Below, one piece after another: positions 46,066-57,716 of a DNA stretch of 64,000 bases. Where the stretch lies: the NCBI RefSeq assembly GCF_027580225.2, contig NC_073361.2, forward strand, positions 29,995,001 to 30,059,000, given 5' to 3'. Position 1 is the first letter of the stretch; every line of letters starts with the position of its first letter. The notes beneath the pieces are model-generated. The model ran no database searches, was not told the origin of the DNA, and saw nothing but the letters and a program-made list of their open reading frames with translations. Source of the stretch: Misgurnus anguillicaudatus (lineage: Eukaryota > Chordata > Actinopteri > Cypriniformes > Cobitidae). A program made the translations under genes and the position numbers.

Positions 46066-47694
46066 ACGTTTATTTAGCGTGCCATTGATGAAAGGTCAAA
46101 GAGAAACTGGGTGTTTAAGGTTTATGTGGTTGACAATAATGTAAGTATTGTTACATAGACAGCGTGGGCTGGGATTTCCCACACGCTAATGACTAAGACA
46201 GAAATAATAGAAGAAAGACAGGAAAGGTTCAAAATAATAGCACAGTTGATTGATGGTTATAATCTGTTATCTTAATATTCTAATTTTAATGTCAACATTT
46301 TTTTTATTTGGGGAATTTTGCAACCTAGCAGAGGCAACTTATTTATCTTTTTAAAGGCATGTTTTTTTTTTTTTTACAAAAAATTAAACACTTTATTCAT
46401 TTATAATTACATAATTAAATCAACTTAATTGTTTATGCAATCATTTATGGGAATTGTATTTAAAATCAATATGAAATGTATAATAGATGTCAATAATTTA
46501 CAAGATTATGATGTAGAATAGAAATTAAATATGTGACCCTGGACCACAAAACCATAGGTCGCGACTCGCAAGGTATATTTGTAGCAATAGCCAAAAATGC
46601 ATTGTACACTATATAAAATATGCAGCATTTTTGTCAAATCAACGTATATTTTTATGTAACTTTAACTTAAAAATGAAGTTACAACTGTTAACCAGACATT
46701 TTATAAGCTATGTCAACTTTTCACAAGCCAAGACAGTGTATGGGTCAAAATTATTGATTTTGTTTAAAGCCAAAAATCGGATATTAAGTAAATATTATGT
46801 TCCCTGAAGATGTTTAGTACATTTCCTATTTTTCCTATTTTTCTATATGTGTTTAATGACAATCGTTTCTCTAGATAAGACCCTTATGCCTCGTTTGGGA
46901 TCTTTTAGAGTCCTTTGAAACTGCAATTTTAAACTGCATTAAAACTGTTAAGTGTTGGGGTCCATTGGAGTCCATTGGAATGGGAGGAGTCCTGGAATGT
47001 TTTACTCAAAAAACTTAATTTCTTCTCGACTGAACAAAGAAAGATATCAACATTTTGGATGACATGGTGGTGAGGAAATTATCTGGATTTTTTTTATCAT
47101 TTTGAAACACAAACTGTATCCTGCTTGACTTTATATTGTTCATAGTTATTTATTATAATATTTAATTTCTTGAGATATAATTTATGTAGTCTTGTACACA
47201 AAGTAGTTTCTTTAAAGCAGCATGTTTAGTCAAAAAAATCTTTAAAATCTTACAAATTTAGGTGCTTTAGATTAAGGCCATACCCACATCCTAAACATTG
47301 AGGGGGGACCAAAATATTCAGGGATATACGTATTTATATATTTTTAAAATATCAAACATTGGGGGAAATTCCCCAAAATATTCTTCTGAAGAGCCATTTT
47401 TAGTTCCACAAAAACTTTCATTCAAAGGTTCTGTACAGAAAGGTTCATCAGATGTTAAAAGGGTTTTTATGGAACCATTCCGCCAAAACTGCTTCTTCTA
47501 AGACATCGTCAAGCACCTTTATTTTTAAGAATGTGGTCAAATGGAAAAAAAGAAGTGTGATTTGCTATCACCTCTGTCTTAGATGTACAAACCACAAAGT
47601 CATACACAACATGTCACGTGTATGTATGCTTTGTAATGTAAAGCGCTGCATAGTTGCCAATAAAAATGCATATAACATAAAACATGTTGATATC
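46066..47694. other. 3' flank of the ramp2-type gene with repeats
   Basis: It should hold the 3' UTR; no obvious AATAAA follows closely. At 46533-46830 a common fish repeat (gtgaccctggaccacaaaac, then caatagccaaaaatgcattgta and tgggtcaaaattattgattt) is split by a nested cactg-type MITE at 46605-46739. Around 47385-47540 is another dispersed repeat (tgaagagccatttttagttc, aaagggtttttatggaacca). Confidence 0.5.
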
Positions 47695-48076
47695 TCCAAA
47701 AGGTTCACTCACTGTTCCTCTGTGGCACTTTAAATAATAAAAGTCATTTATCCGTTTAAGCATTCCAGACATTTCGGCTTTATTATATGAGGTTTGAGGG
47801 AAGTATCAGTTTGATTGATGACAGATGAAGTGTTTAGGAAGTATTTTAGATAACAATCTTTCTGTGCAATATGATAAGTACTGTATATTGTGAGTGGTTG
47901 AAGTGTCACTATACATGTTTTAATTAATCATTGTATAAATATTGAAAAAACTTCACCCCTGAATTCTGACACTAATGGCACAAAAACAAAAAAACTCTTT
48001 ACTTTTAATATTGAGCTCCTTTACTGGCTGTATAAGACACAGCATGACACACAAACTGCTGACACCTGGTGGAGCT

Positions 48077-48121
48077 TTAAAGGGATAGTTCACCCAAAAA
48101 TGAAAATTCTGTCATCATTAA
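48077..48121. mobile_element. Truncated ttaaagggatagttcaccc element
   Basis: Only the left 45 bp of this common element remain (ttaaagggatagttcaccc, then aaaaatgaaaattctgtc). It stops where the LINE fragment begins. Confidence 0.6.
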
Positions 48122-49861
48122 CACGCGCAGCAGAGCGCAGGTGGAAAAAAGACGGACTTCATGTGTCATACCAAAACCTTAAAGATAGTTGGAGAACCTA
48201 TCAGAATATTGTTAAAGCTGAAAAAACAAAATATATCTCAAACAATATAAATAAGCCCTGAGTTGGTTTAAAACTATTGGTTTTGTTTTAAACCCCAGTC
48301 CTAACTCTTCCTATAATGACACAGTGCCCTGATCTTTTTAATCAGTTTAAGCCCGTATCGTTGTCATTTCTTACAGAAATTGTCAATACATTAAAACTTT
48401 CCTCTTCTCCCGCTGACACAGTTCCTCCTCACTTTTTTAAAGAGGTTTGGGTGACTATTGGCCCTTATGGCAGGGAAATCATCAATAACAGTCTGTCCTC
48501 TCTTTTTGTAAAAAGGCTGTTATTGAACCTTTGATTAAAAAAACTGGTCTTGACCCTACAATTTTATCAAATTATCGGTCAATTTCCAAACTTCCATTAA
48601 TGTCGAAGATTTTAGAGAAAAGTGTATTTGCACAGTTACAGCCTTTTTTGGTGCAAATTGCATTTTTGACCCTTTCCAATCAGGTTACGGAGCCTTCCAT
48701 AGCACTGAGACCGTACTCTTAAAGGTTTTTGAATGACTGATGGTGATTTAGCTATTTTAGTGCTTTGAGACCTGACTGCTGCTTTTGACACAGTTGACCA
48801 CACAATACTTTTATCTCATCTGGAAAATTGTGTGGGTGTCAGGGGGACAGCGCTCGAGTGGTTCAGGTCGTACCTGTCTGGAGATGTTTTGCTGTCAGAC
48901 TGGGTGACTCTAACTCATCTACCGCCCCTTTGAACTGTGGGGTCCCCCAGGGATCAGTCCTTGGGCCAGTGTGATTTTTTAAAAGGCACGGTATCTCTTA
49001 TCATTTTTATGCAGACGATTGCCAAATATACCTGCCAGTAACTAAAAATGATCACGCCACCCTTACACCCCTAATCGAGTGTTTAAGTAACGTCAAGGCT
49101 TGGTTGTCTCAGAATTTTTAAAATCTAAATGATGGTAAGACAGAAATGGTCGACTTGGTCGACTTGGGCCCCCTCAAAAACCATTTGCATCCCATAGCCA
49201 CCAGCCTTGGCGTCACTATAGACAGTGATTTTAAACTGGATAAACAAATTAACACTGTCATTAAATCAAGTTTTTTCATCTTCGTCTTCTGTCTAAAACA
49301 AACCTTTTTTATCTTTTAAACATTTTGAGCAAGTCATGCATGCTTTTATTTCATTACGTCTGGACTACTGTAATGCACTTTACATTGGAATATCCCAAAA
49401 TGCAATTTTGCGCTTATAGTTAGTCCAGAACTCTGCGGCACGGCTTTTAACAGGAACCAAAAAGCGCAAACACCCCCCCATCCTCGCCTCGTTGCAATGG
49501 CTTCCTGTTCGATTTAGTTTGATTTTAAGATTTTATTGTTCGTTTTTAAAGCTCTGAATGGACTGGCCCCACAGTACATCACGGACCTCATTCAAATCTA
49601 CACACTGGCATGTTCATTGAGGTTTGATGGCCAGCTCCAGCTTGTAGTTCCTAAGACCAGACTTAAAACCAGGGGGGACCGTCTGGGTCTTCTCTGTGGT
49701 CGGCCCCAGTGGAACACTCTGTCTCCCTGTGCCATTTATTGTTTTATTTTATTTATTTTAATGACTGTACTTTTGTATTTGTGTGCTTTTTATTGCATTG
49801 CTCTTATTCGATTTTACTAGTTTTTATTGTTTGAATGGAGGCTAGTGAAGTTTAATAAAGC
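48122..49861 (+). mobile_element. Degenerate LINE fragment (L2/CR1-like reverse transcriptase)
   Basis: Frame-shifted pieces of one polyprotein run in order: a linker (RRWKKDGLHVSYQNLKDSWR-like), then RT text such as LDPTILSNYRSISKLPLMSK, then [10 protein letters not shown] (the catalytic-region A motif) near 48780, GVPQGSVLGP near 48945 and a YADD-equivalent FYADDCQIYLP around 49010. The C-terminal NGLAPQYITDLIQ near 49555 and WNTLSP near 49710 follow. Multiple stops and frameshifts, and the lack of the endonuclease, show a dead 5'-truncated copy. The clade is judged from wording of the motifs; Rex1 is an alternative. Confidence 0.75.
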
Positions 49862-50017
49862 ATTTATTTATTGTTTTTTAAACACCCTCATATGGGGTGC
49901 GCCCCAGACACACAAACATGACACACACAACAAACTTGATTTAGATTTTTACATTTTGAAAAAAATTAAAACATGAATAACAGTGAAATAGTACAGTTAA
50001 ATGATTTTATTTTGTAT

Positions 50018-50125
50018 TCATTTGCACTTTTTATTTAACTTTTTGGTAACATGTAAGTAGCTTTTCTCTCTGGCCAACTTTAAGGGGGCGGCGCCCCAGC
50101 ACCCCCTATTGACCAGCCGCCACTG
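50018..50125. mobile_element. hAT terminus fused to the UGT copy A 3' end
   Basis: At 50110-50125 the sequence tgaccagccgccactg is a hAT end; its complement is cagtggcggctggtca, sharing the first 14 positions with the elements at 8200 and 20217. It is followed inward by cggcgccccagcaccccct. The opposite end is not seen and may have been removed when the LINE inserted; the left limit given is arbitrary. Confidence 0.6.
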
Positions 50126-50911
50126 ATCCATACATTTCTCAAGTTTAGATTTTTCCGTTCTAAACAGTCTGAGACACAGAAAGTGTATTGTGAAGATTAC
50201 AGCGCCCCCTACTGCAATCACCACGAGCAACAAAAACCCCACTACGTCAATGGAGTAGTACGAGTACCACGGCATCTTATAAGACTCTGTCCGTAAATGT
50301 GCCGCCCCTTTGTGTCGCATCACAAACTCTATCCAATAAACGGCGCTGTCTCGAGGATGCATAGGCTTGTCGAGGTGTATCCTAGACAGTCGCTTCATGT
50401 TGTCCTTGTACGACGGACGATGCAACACGTCCTGCACCGCCGTATAAAAACTCTGGCTGTCTAGTTTGGTGACATCGAGAACTTTAGCTGCCCCTCGTAC
50501 CTCAAGACGCAATAAATTCTCAAACTGATCGAACAGAAGTGGAAGGCCCACAACGGGAACGCCGTGAAATATAGATTCATAAACCCCGTTGGTTCCGCCG
50601 TGAGCCACGAATGCCCGTGTTTTTGGGTGACCCAGCAGGTCGTTCTGAGGCAGCCACTTGACCAGCAAAGTATTGTTCCCCAAATTATCAGGACGCTCTC
50701 CCAGGTGTTTCCAAATCACTCGCTGAGGAAGCCGAGCAAACCCGGCAGCGATCTCAGAAGATATTTCAGTAGGTAGACCTTTTACAAGCTTCCCCAGTGA
50801 CATCACAATCACTCCGTGTTCTCCCGACCCTTCCACAAACTCCTCCAGGTCTTCCGGTAGAGGCTTAGGTGGTTTGCATTGGAAGCCTCCGATGTGCACG
50901 ATGTTGGGCAT

Positions 50912-51483
50912 GGTCGGGCGTGGAAACTCAAAGACAAAATCTGATCGGATGAGCCAGATGTCTGTCCTGTGCAGCAGGGAATGAAAATTGGTTTCGGGGT
51001 CAAAGTACCGTGCTGCCAATTCGTCATAAACCGGGCTTACGATGAATCCATCTATGAATTTGTTCAGTCCATAATAGAGCATGTTTTGGACCCTCTCGAT
51101 GAAGGACATGTGGTTGGGGAGCGAGCTGCCAGCCGCTGGGACGTATGAAGGTGGCGAGGGTGCCACAAAAAAGTGCGCTTCTCCGCTGGTGATCGTTGGT
51201 GGTCGGGCGTGGAAACTCAAAGACAAAATCTGATCGGATGAGCCAGATGTCTGTCCTGTGCAGCAGGGAATGAAAATTGGTTTCGGGGTCAAAGTAACGG
51301 GCTGCTAATTTGTCATAAACTGGACTTATGATGAATCCATCTATGAATTTGTTCAGTCCATAATAGAGCATGTTCTGGACCCTCTCGATGAAGGACATGT
51401 GGTTGGGGAGCGAGCTGCCAGCCGCTGGGACGTATGAAGGTGGCGAGGGTGCCACAAAAAAGTGCGCTTCTCCGCTGGTGATC
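50912..51483. repeat. 289-bp internal tandem duplication in UGT copy A
   Basis: Units at about 50912-51194 and 51201-51483 are joined by gttggt. They differ at about eight places (for example taccgtgctgccaattcg against taacgggctgctaatttg). 289 is not a multiple of three, so the gene is frameshifted. The divergence between units argues against a simple assembly stutter. Confidence 0.85.
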
Positions 51484-52491
51484 CATCTCACGTTGAACAC
51501 CGTGGGTAATCCGAGTTTATGAGCCACCAGCACACCTGCAGGTAGGCCCGGATCAATAAGAGCTACATCGTAACGTGCTTCGTAAAGCTGTTGCATAAGT
51601 ACCGGGTTCTCAAACATCTCCACCACCAGCTGACTTGCCTGTTTGTGTAGTTTGGAGAGCGCCGTCAACATTTCCCAGAAGAACTTTATTAGGGCGAACG
51701 GAGATCCTTTTTCTTTCTGTATCTTGAGCATTTTGTTCAGGAACGAGACAAAGAAATCTTGGTCCTCAATGTTGATGGCTTCCGGTAGGGTCACGGTTAT
51801 GGATCTGTAGTGAGGCGAGTCCTTTTCGACATACCAGCTGCTGGTTGTCCTCACCACGGTCACCTCATGACCCCCGTGATGCAGATCCTCGATCAGCAGT
51901 TTCATATTTACCCAGTGGCTGCCGTCCACGGGAAAAACAAGGATCTTACCAGCTAGAGCAGATGAAGCGAGGGTGATGATGAGTATGGCAAGGAGACAAT
52001 GAGAAGATCCTTGAAGATTCATGGTTACCTGGTGCACAGATAAAAGCCAAGTGAATGCTTATCAGATTGAAAAATGTCACTACTTGTGCACTGAATACAA
52101 ATAAGTGTTCTGCACAATTGAACAGTAAACAGACGTGTTTTAAGAAATCCTGTCCAGGAAACCTTTTACAAAGGTGAGTTTTCTTTTTATGTCATATTCA
52201 TTAGTTTCTAATGTCAACCTTGTTTAAAAACACACACGATCACAGCTCACAGTCAACAGTATGGCCACTGATCTACTATTTGGTTAAATACAAGAAAAAG
52301 CTCCAATGCAACTTTGACTACACAAAATTTAGTATGGGTATGTACTATTTACTTCTGGGTACATTTTGCTATGCATTCTATAAAATGTTAAAATATAAAA
52401 GAGAAAGACTTGGGCAATAAGTAAAGTCATAGTATAGCTCATTCCTAGAGAAGTGGAGGTCCCTGCCACACAATCAGATATTACACTGCAA

Positions 52492-52916
52492 AAAATTATT
52501 TTCAAGAAAACTTTTTAAAGTATTTTTTGTTTTCAGTAAAAATATCTAAAAATTCTTAAATTAAGATGTTTTTTCTTGACGAGCAAAACCACCCAAGAAA
52601 ATAAGTTTTAAGACATAAAACATGCAAAAAAGATGCCAATGGGGTATAAGCAAATTTTTCTTGATTTTTTCTTGAATTTAGTGTTTTTGAAAAAAGGTCA
52701 AGATTTTTTTGCTTACCCTATTGGCAGATAATTTTGTTTTTTGCTTGTTTTGTGCACAAAATCATTTAAATTTGATATTTTTGGTCTAAAAACTAGACTT
52801 ATTTTCTTGGGTGGTTTTGCCATCAAGAAAAAGCTTAATTTAAGAATTTTTAGATATTTTTACTGCAAACAAGACAAAAATACTAAGAAAAGTTTTTCTT
52901 GAAAATAATTTTTTGA
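52492..52916. mobile_element. Palindromic MITE (cactgcaaaaaattattttcaag)
   Basis: The left half (aaaaattattttcaagaaaa, ttttagacc phrases) and the right half (tttttcttgaaaataatttttt) are long inverted arms around cctattggcag. A partial sibling lies at 61224-61505. Confidence 0.65.
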
Positions 52917-54209
52917 AACGGAAACCAACAAACAAGATGTGATGAATCATCTTACACAGAGAACAGGTGATTTACCTTGTTTCTTTATCTTGGTGCATAA
53001 AGGTCTTCTAGCTGCTGCTATTAAGAAAATTCAGTGTGATCCCAAATCCAGATTGAAGAATTATTCTGTAACTCAAGGAAATGTACTCCATGTACTGAAC
53101 CTGTGTGTGTCTGGGGGGTAAACATGACTTCACCAAGTCGGATGTGGTCCTGGATCAACACCATTGTTGGTCCTTTATCAACATTTTCATTAACCAATAA
53201 GATTGCAGGATTAAGATTAGTGTGTGTGGGTGGTGTCGGGGGTGTTGGAATCATTTCTCATCTTAAAATGCTATAACATAAAACTTAAACTTTCTCCAAA
53301 AGGTTCACTCACTGTTCCTCTGTGACACTTTAAATAATAAAAGTCATTTATTTATTTTAGCATTCCGAACATTATTGGCTTCATTATATGAGGTTTGGGC
53401 AAAAATATTGTTTTGACTCATGACAGATGAAGTCTTTTACAGTAGATAACAATCTTTCTATTCTGTGCAATTTGACAAGTGTGTTCTGTATATTGTGGGT
53501 GGTTGAAGTGTCACCATACATGTTTTAATTAATAATTGGAAAAATTTTGGAAAAACTTCACCCCTAAATTCTGAAACTAATTGCACAAAAATGAAAAACT
53601 CTTCACTTTCAATATTGAGCTCCTTTACTTGCTGTATAAGACACAGCATGACACACAAACTCTTGACACCTATACCAGATAGCAAGCGCATGTGGGCCAC
53701 TTCAGGCAAAGATGCGGCACTGCTGGCCTTCTTATTGCCCAAATAAAAGGGATGTGAACCTAAAGTGGCTCACATGTAAAATAGCAAAAATGGCCCAAAT
53801 ATATCAAATCACACGTGGGCCTTTTTAGGCAAAGATGCGGTGCTCACGGCAACATGTCATCTGAATATGTACCAAAAGTGGCCCATCCGACAAATAGTGA
53901 ATATGGCCCAAATATCAAACAACAAATATGGGCCACCTTTGGCAAAAATGCTGCACAACAGACACGGCCTAATCTTGGAATAAACCAAATGTGGCCCTCA
54001 CATGTTGCAGCAAATGTGGCCCAGTTCTTTACAAACGTGTCTGGGCCGGTTTTGGCAAAGATATGGCATAGTAAGCACAGGCTCATGTGGGTGTGAGTCT
54101 GAAGTGGGCCATATATGATGTTGCAAATGTGCCCCATATGTATAAAGACGCATCAGGGCCAGTTTTGGCAAAGATATTGCACAGTAAGCACCCGCTCATG
54201 TGAGTGTGA

Positions 54210-54557
54210 TGCTGCGTTTACACCAAACGCGATAGAAAATGCGTTATTCGCGCCTAGTTGGACGCTTAAACATTTGAGTTCACTAACTTAATTTGCGCAT
54301 GAAATTCTAGTCATCCGAGACATTCACATGGAGATTCGCGTCATGTGAGGGGCTTCTGCGACTCCGCTGAGACTCCGCCACTCCGCTCGCTTCCTGTAAT
54401 CACATCACTACTACAGCGAGGTCCTGATTGGTTAATCATTCGCACCGCACTTACCACGTGTACCGCGCCGCAGGATGCCTAATCGCGTCTTTACATTGAC
54501 TTAACATGTAAATCACCCACACTTGCCCCCTCTACCGCGGCTGGTGTAAACGCAGCA
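54210..54557. mobile_element. MITE with tgctgcgtttacacca ends, 3-bp target duplication
   Basis: Inverted ends tgctgcgtttacacca and tggtgtaaacgcagca, flanked by tga at 54207-54209 and 54558-54560. The neighbouring 110-bp unit (gtgtgagtctgaag) gives the unfilled site. A 3-bp duplication fits PIF/Harbinger- or CACTA-like transposition. CpG-rich interior, no coding sequence. Confidence 0.75.
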
Positions 54558-55095
54558 TGAGACTGAAGTGGTCCACATACCCAGCTAACAGAGAAAAGTT
54601 CTAAGAACATTCCTTGAAAGTTCCCCATGTTCCCAAAAATGTTCTGAGGAATGTTAGAGGAATGTTACATTCTACCATTTTCAAATGTTATAAAACATTA
54701 TTTCTGAATGTTTCATAAAAATATTGCTGTAGAAAACACAATTCACTTATTAGGTTTAGATGTTGATGTTTTGTTTGATATTAAGTCACCATTATTGTGA
54801 TCAGTGTTCGTTTTAGTTGGACCCTTGACTTATTTACTTTTTTCCTGGTTACATTACTTTGTGTGTATAAAACATATTTGTTATGGTAATGTAAAGTTAA
54901 TAGTGCAATTCTGTGGGGGTTGGTATATAATTGTGAAAATCATCATCTAATAAATTGGTTTACTCACCAAAAGTTTATTTTCTGTCAATAATATCTATGA
55001 AGTCCAGCACTTTCACAGCAGTTTGTTATTAAGCAGTTTTAGAAACTTTGGACAAAAATTAACCTCTGAATATTTGGGATGTACAAACATCAAGA

Positions 55096-55271
55096 ATCAG
55101 AGTATGAATCTCCATGGTGACAAAGAAAATTGTAAAAAGTTAATTATTTATCCATGTCGCAGTGCATGCTGGGAGTCCTGGATGAGATTTGTAATTTGTA
55201 AATACCCAGCATGCATTGCAGAATGAAGTTTTTCATTTAATTGTCACCATGGTTAAGATTCATACTCTGAT
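55096..55271. mobile_element. Palindromic MITE (atcagagtatgaatc ends)
   Basis: The ends atcagagtatgaatctccat and, inverted, agattcatactctgat, with arms ccatggtgacaa/ttgtcaccatgg and cagtgcatgctggga/acccagcatgcattg. It forms a compact hairpin inside the composite element. Confidence 0.7.
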
Positions 55272-56117
55272 TGTGGCATCACTCTGGCTTGCTCGTGGTT
55301 GAGATGTGTTAAACAGGAGTGGACCACACAAGTGCCATCAATCCATGCCAGGTGTGGGCCAAATCTGGGCTTTAAAAAATGTAAATAAACTATTACCAAG
55401 ATTTGGGCCAGATCTGCATTATTTGCTTCATGCTTGGCTGACGTGACATTTCTATGGCTTGCTTGTGGTAAAGATCTGGAAAAAAAGAAGTGGACCGCTC
55501 AAGTGCCATCATTCCATGCCAAAGGTGGGCCAGATGAAAGTGTCAGATGTGAGCCAGATCTGGGCACAGCAATTTTGCTATCTGGGATTAGTGGAGCTTT
55601 AAAAGTGCACAGCAATTTTGTGATACAAATGCAAACACTCTATTGACCCTGTCCCAAATGGCGCACTTCATGTGGACTTTTGCTCTTGTGGCCTTAAATT
55701 GCACGTTCTCAAGAGTCCGTAGGGTGTCCCATCTGTAATTTTTACGCTCCGAAGTGTGCTCATCAGCGCCCCCTTTGCACCCTTGCCAAAAGCTCAAAAA
55801 ATTACTTTCCAGAGGCCATGCAAAGTGTGCAAAACATTTCGGAATCTAACCTTCATCATTGCCGAAAACGTTAAGCACTTTTTGTGGTCTCTGGACAATA
55901 AACTCTTTTGAGCAATTTTTGTGTGCAGATCTCTTTTTTTATCATTTTGAGGAATATTTGGATCGATTTTGTGTATCAGCATTCATTTGGACTGTTGTCG
56001 CTATGCTTTTCCAGTCTTTTCATCATAATTGTACAGAAAATATGACACTCTCACACAAAGACAAAAACATGAATACAAACATAGCCAGGTTTATTAGTCA
56101 CTGATCCATTACACACA

Positions 56118-57716
56118 TTACTCAAGTTTTGATTTTTGTGTCCTACACAGTCTGAGGCACAGAAAGTGTATTGTGAAGATTACAGCGCCCCCTACTGCCA
56201 TCACCACGAGCAGCAAAAACCCCACTACGTCAACGGAGTAGTACGAGTACCACGGCATCTTATAAGACTCTGTCCGTAAATGTGCCGCCCCTTTGTGTCG
56301 CATCACAAACTCTATCCAATAAACGGCGCTGTCTCGAGGATGCATAGGCTTGTCGAGGTGTATCCTAGACAGTCGCTTCATGTTGTCCTTGTACGACGGA
56401 CGATGCAACACGTCCTGCACCGCCGTATAAAAACTCTGGCTGTCTAGTTTGGTGACATCGAGAACTTTAGCTGCCCCTCGTACCTCAAGACGCAATAAAT
56501 TCTCAAACTGATCGAACAGAAGTGGAAGGCCCACAACAGGAACGCCGTGAAATATAGATTCATAAACCCCGTTGGTTCCGCCGTGAGCAACAAATGCCCG
56601 TGTTTTTGGGTGACCCAGCAGGTCGTTCTGAGGCAACCACTTGACCAGCAAAGTATTGTTCCCCAAATTATCAGGACGCTCTCCCAGGTATCTCCAAATC
56701 ACTCGCTGAGGAAGCCGAGCAAACCCAGCAGCGATCTCAGAAGTTATTTCAGTAGGTAGACCTTTTACAAGCGTCCCCAGTGACATCACAATCACTCCGT
56801 GTTCTCCTGACCCTTCCACAAACTCCTCTAGGTCTGCCGGAAGAGGCTTGGATGGTTTGCATTGGAAGCCTCCGATGTGCACGATGTTGGGCATGGTCGG
56901 GCGCGGGAACTCAAAGACAAAATCCGATCGGATGAGCCAGATGTCTGTCCTGTGCAGCAGGGCCTGAAAACTGGTTTCGGGGTCAAAGTAACGTGCTGCT
57001 AATTCTTCATAAACCGGGCTTACGATAAATCCATCTATGAATTTGTTCAGTCCATAATAGAGCATGTTTTGGACCCTCTCGATGAAGGACATGTGGTTGG
57101 GGAGTGAGCTGCCGGCCGCTGGTACGTATGAAGGTGGTGAGGGTGCCACAAAAAAGTGCGCTTCTCCGCTGGTGATCCATCTCACGTTGAACACCGTGGG
57201 TAGTCCGAGTTTATGAGCCACCAGCACACCCGCAGGTAGGCCCGGATCAATAAGAGCTACATCGTAACGTGCTTCGTAAAGCTGTTGCATAAGTACCGGG
57301 TTCTCAAACATCTCCACCACCAGCTGACTTGCCTGTTTGTGTAGATTGGAGAGTCCCGTCAACATCTCCCAGTAGAACTGCATTAGGGCGAACGGGGTTC
57401 CTTTCGCTTTCTGTATCTTGAGCATTTTGTTCAGGAACGAGACAAAGAAATCTTGGTCCTCAATGTTGATGGCTTCCGGTAGTGTCACGGTTATGGATCT
57501 GTAGTGGGGCGAGTCCTTGTCGACGTACCAGCTGCTGGTTGTCCTCACCACGGTCACCTCATGACCCCCGTGATGCAGATCCTCGATCAGCAGTTTCATA
57601 TTTATCCAGTGGCTGCCATCCACGGGAAAAACAAGGATCTTACCAGCTAAAGCAGATGAAGCGAGGGTGATGATGAGTATGGCAAGGAGACAATGAGAAG
57701 ATCCTTGAAGATTCAT
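56118..57716 (-). CDS. UDP-glucuronosyltransferase (UGT5 type), intact copy B
   Basis: Transfers glucuronic acid (or another UDP-sugar) to small lipophilic substrates on the luminal side of the ER, for detoxification and hormone clearance. It has 532 residues from one coding exon, which fits fish UGT5 genes as I recall them. The ATG at 57716 was chosen because an acceptor (ttcaccag|gaagcc) ends six bases upstream. Residues 1-24 are a signal peptide ending SALA. GSHW holds the catalytic-type His36. The variable acceptor half runs to about 270. The UGT signature runs from WLPQND (360) through AHGGTNG (377-383) to FDQ (401-403). About 495-519 span the membrane. The tail ends KSKLE, a KXKXX dilysine ER-retrieval signal. 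A leader exon probably ends at the donor acaag|gtaaatc near 58211 (minus strand), giving an intron of about 0.5 kb. Nothing in it looks broken. Confidence 0.93.
   Translation of the reverse strand: MNLQGSSHCLLAILIITLASSALAGKILVFPVDGSHWINMKLLIEDLHHGGHEVTVVRTTSSWYVDKDSPHYRSITVTLPEAINIEDQDFFVSFLNKMLKIQKAKGTPFALMQFYWEMLTGLSNLHKQASQLVVEMFENPVLMQQLYEARYDVALIDPGLPAGVLVAHKLGLPTVFNVRWITSGEAHFFVAPSPPSYVPAAGSSLPNHMSFIERVQNMLYYGLNKFIDGFIVSPVYEELAARYFDPETSFQALLHRTDIWLIRSDFVFEFPRPTMPNIVHIGGFQCKPSKPLPADLEEFVEGSGEHGVIVMSLGTLVKGLPTEITSEIAAGFARLPQRVIWRYLGERPDNLGNNTLLVKWLPQNDLLGHPKTRAFVAHGGTNGVYESIFHGVPVVGLPLLFDQFENLLRLEVRGAAKVLDVTKLDSQSFYTAVQDVLHRPSYKDNMKRLSRIHLDKPMHPRDSAVYWIEFVMRHKGAAHLRTESYKMPWYSYYSVDVVGFLLLVVMAVGGAVIFTIHFLCLRLCRTQKSKLE

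Larger units (their letters stand above)
50018..52022 (-). pseudogene. UDP-glucuronosyltransferase (UGT5 type), copy A, frame-broken
   Basis: Same enzyme as the intact copy at 56118-57716. The ATG at 52022 (MNLQGSSHC) opens a normal signal peptide and acceptor-binding half, with the catalytic-type His in GSHW. After FEFPRPT the frame enters a 289-bp internal duplication and shifts, ending at 51024 after a 332-residue product with no UDP-glucuronate-binding domain. The C-terminal half (SLGKLVKG..., WLPQNDLLGHPKT, AHGGTNG, DQFENL, membrane segment) is otherwise open from the second repeat onward. At the end the TAA of the intact copy is AAA, so translation would run 34 residues into a hAT terminus and stop at 50018. 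Unlike the intact copy it also has Lys in SLGK for Thr. It is probably non-functional, or makes only the truncated N-terminal lobe. Confidence 0.8.
47695..53115 (-). repeat. UDP-glucuronosyltransferase duplicon, copy A
   Basis: Its 3' flank (47695-48080), gene and upstream region correspond in order to 53280-58320. Insertions specific to this copy are a LINE fragment (48122-49861), a hAT end near 50018-50125 and a palindromic element at 52492-52916. Confidence 0.75.
53675..55585. mobile_element. Composite element with ccagatagcaa ends and internal tandem repeats
   Basis: The left end ccagatagcaa and right end ttgctatctgg are inverted. The site is uninterrupted in duplicon copy A (gacacctggtggagcttt), which shows this is an insertion. 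The left part consists of about five units of 110-120 bp beginning gggccacttttggcaaagat (near 53697, 53818, 53933, 54045 and 54155). The right part has shorter tgggccagatctggg phrases. Two further elements are nested inside. Confidence 0.6.
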
